DNA of 64,000 bases from Tubiluchus corallicola. Taxonomy: Eukaryota > Priapulida > Priapulimorpha > Priapulimorphida > Tubiluchidae. Under the pieces are notes generated by a model. The model was not told where the DNA came from and made no database searches. It saw only the letters and a program-made list of their open reading frames with translations. Positions 63,377 to 64,000 of the stretch are shown here, in pieces; position 1 is the first letter of the stretch, and each line of letters starts with the position of its first letter. The stretch is from NCBI GenBank assembly GCA_030141605.1, contig JAQGDQ010000041.1, positions 248,001 to 312,000 of the forward strand. The letters run 5' to 3'. Position numbers and translations under genes: made by a program.

Positions 63377-64000
63377 GACAGGCAGCCCACTGCACTAAAT
63401 ATTGTGCAATGGAATATAAATGGATGGTCTGAGCAATCCAGAGAATGTAAGATAGCAATTTTAAGACAGTTTGATGCTGACATTATTTCCATTAATGAAT
63501 CACAGCTGAGTGGAAATGAAGAGATTGATATTGATGGATATCAGTGTTTTCCCTTTAATAGACAGGAAAGAAACATGAATCTCAATAGAACATTTGGTGG
63601 AGTCCAGATAGTAGCTAAATATTCTGTTCTACAGGATTATAATGTGACTACACTGGATAAAACCAAAGATGGCATATTATGTCTTCAGTTTAAGCATAAG
63701 TTTTCTGAATATACATTTATAATCATATCATGCTATCTTCCACCCTCCAACTCTGTTTGGGGGAGAGATGGTTTGTCATTTTATTGTCATTTACTTGAAC
63801 TGGTTTACAGATACTCATATGTTGATGGTCTGTATATAATGGGAGATGTGAACTCTCGTATTGGCGAAGAATTTGACTATATTGTTGATGTTGATTATGA
63901 TTTGCCATACCGAAATGTGCTTGATGGTACAAAAAATCCACATGGTGACCTTCTACTAGAATTTCTTAAAGATGGTAAGCTTTGTGTTGTAAATGGACGA
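63377..64000 (+). CDS. Retrotransposon ORF2, APE endonuclease domain (partial)
   Basis: The same frame as ORF1 reopens directly after its single TAG and stays open to the window edge for 208 codons. It encodes an apurinic-endonuclease-type domain: LNIVQWNINGW near the N-terminus, INESQLSG carrying the catalytic Glu, GGVQIVAK, IISCYLPPSN and MGDVNSRIG carrying the Asp/Asn pair. The reverse transcriptase should follow beyond base 64000. The first in-frame ATG is far inside the domain (63577), so ORF2 must start by readthrough, reinitiation or a non-AUG codon. Confidence 0.9.

Overview
The window is animal nuclear DNA: AT-rich, with genes broken into many small exons by GT-AG introns, abundant microsatellites, and remnants of non-LTR retrotransposons and DNA transposons. 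Every gene I can identify has a close vertebrate homologue, but the protein divergence and the repeats look like an invertebrate metazoan. The sequence alone does not fix the phylum. I see no prokaryotic, plasmid, phage or CRISPR features.

Three large genes lie head to tail on the minus strand, so transcription runs from right to left. (1) An ABCG1/ABCG4-type half-transporter occupies 60996 to 45439, with 12 coding exons and a predicted 705 residues. (2) The DNA single-strand-break repair scaffold XRCC1 occupies 41995 to 23756, with 17 coding exons and a predicted 652 residues. (3) A MOSPD2-like protein (CRAL-TRIO plus MSP domain, an endoplasmic-reticulum contact-site tether) runs from 17597 off the left edge, with at least 15 coding exons used per transcript and 456 residues visible. 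A putative two-exon 68-codon gene of unknown function sits between XRCC1 and the MOSPD2-like gene on the same strand (22706 to 21891). I derived all exon borders by hand from splice sites, reading phase and family similarity. Phase closes exactly across XRCC1, the ABCG gene and the visible part of the MOSPD2-like gene.

The most striking observation is in the MOSPD2-like gene. Two adjacent 61-nt exons (12021-11961 and 11886-11826) encode alternative versions of the same 20-residue CRAL-TRIO segment, with the same phases and a 74-nt intron between them. Because 61 is not a multiple of 3, using both or neither shifts the frame. This is the signature of mutually exclusive splicing, and it would give two lipid-transfer-domain isoforms. 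The same gene also has a probable GC-AG intron.

Mobile and repetitive DNA fills introns and spacers. A retrotransposon with an L1-like ORF1 and the start of ORF2 (APE endonuclease) reaches the right edge (62480-64000), and its two ORFs share a frame across a single TAG. There are 5'-truncated reverse-transcriptase fragments in XRCC1 introns (24461-25635 and 34370-35535) and a 762-bp PIF/Harbinger-like MITE with TTA duplications (31258-32025). There is also an inverted minisatellite block in ABCG intron 1 (57.8-58.75 kb) and several dispersed or tandem repeats. The genes are functionally unrelated (lipid export, DNA repair, contact-site tethering). I infer no operon-like cooperation.
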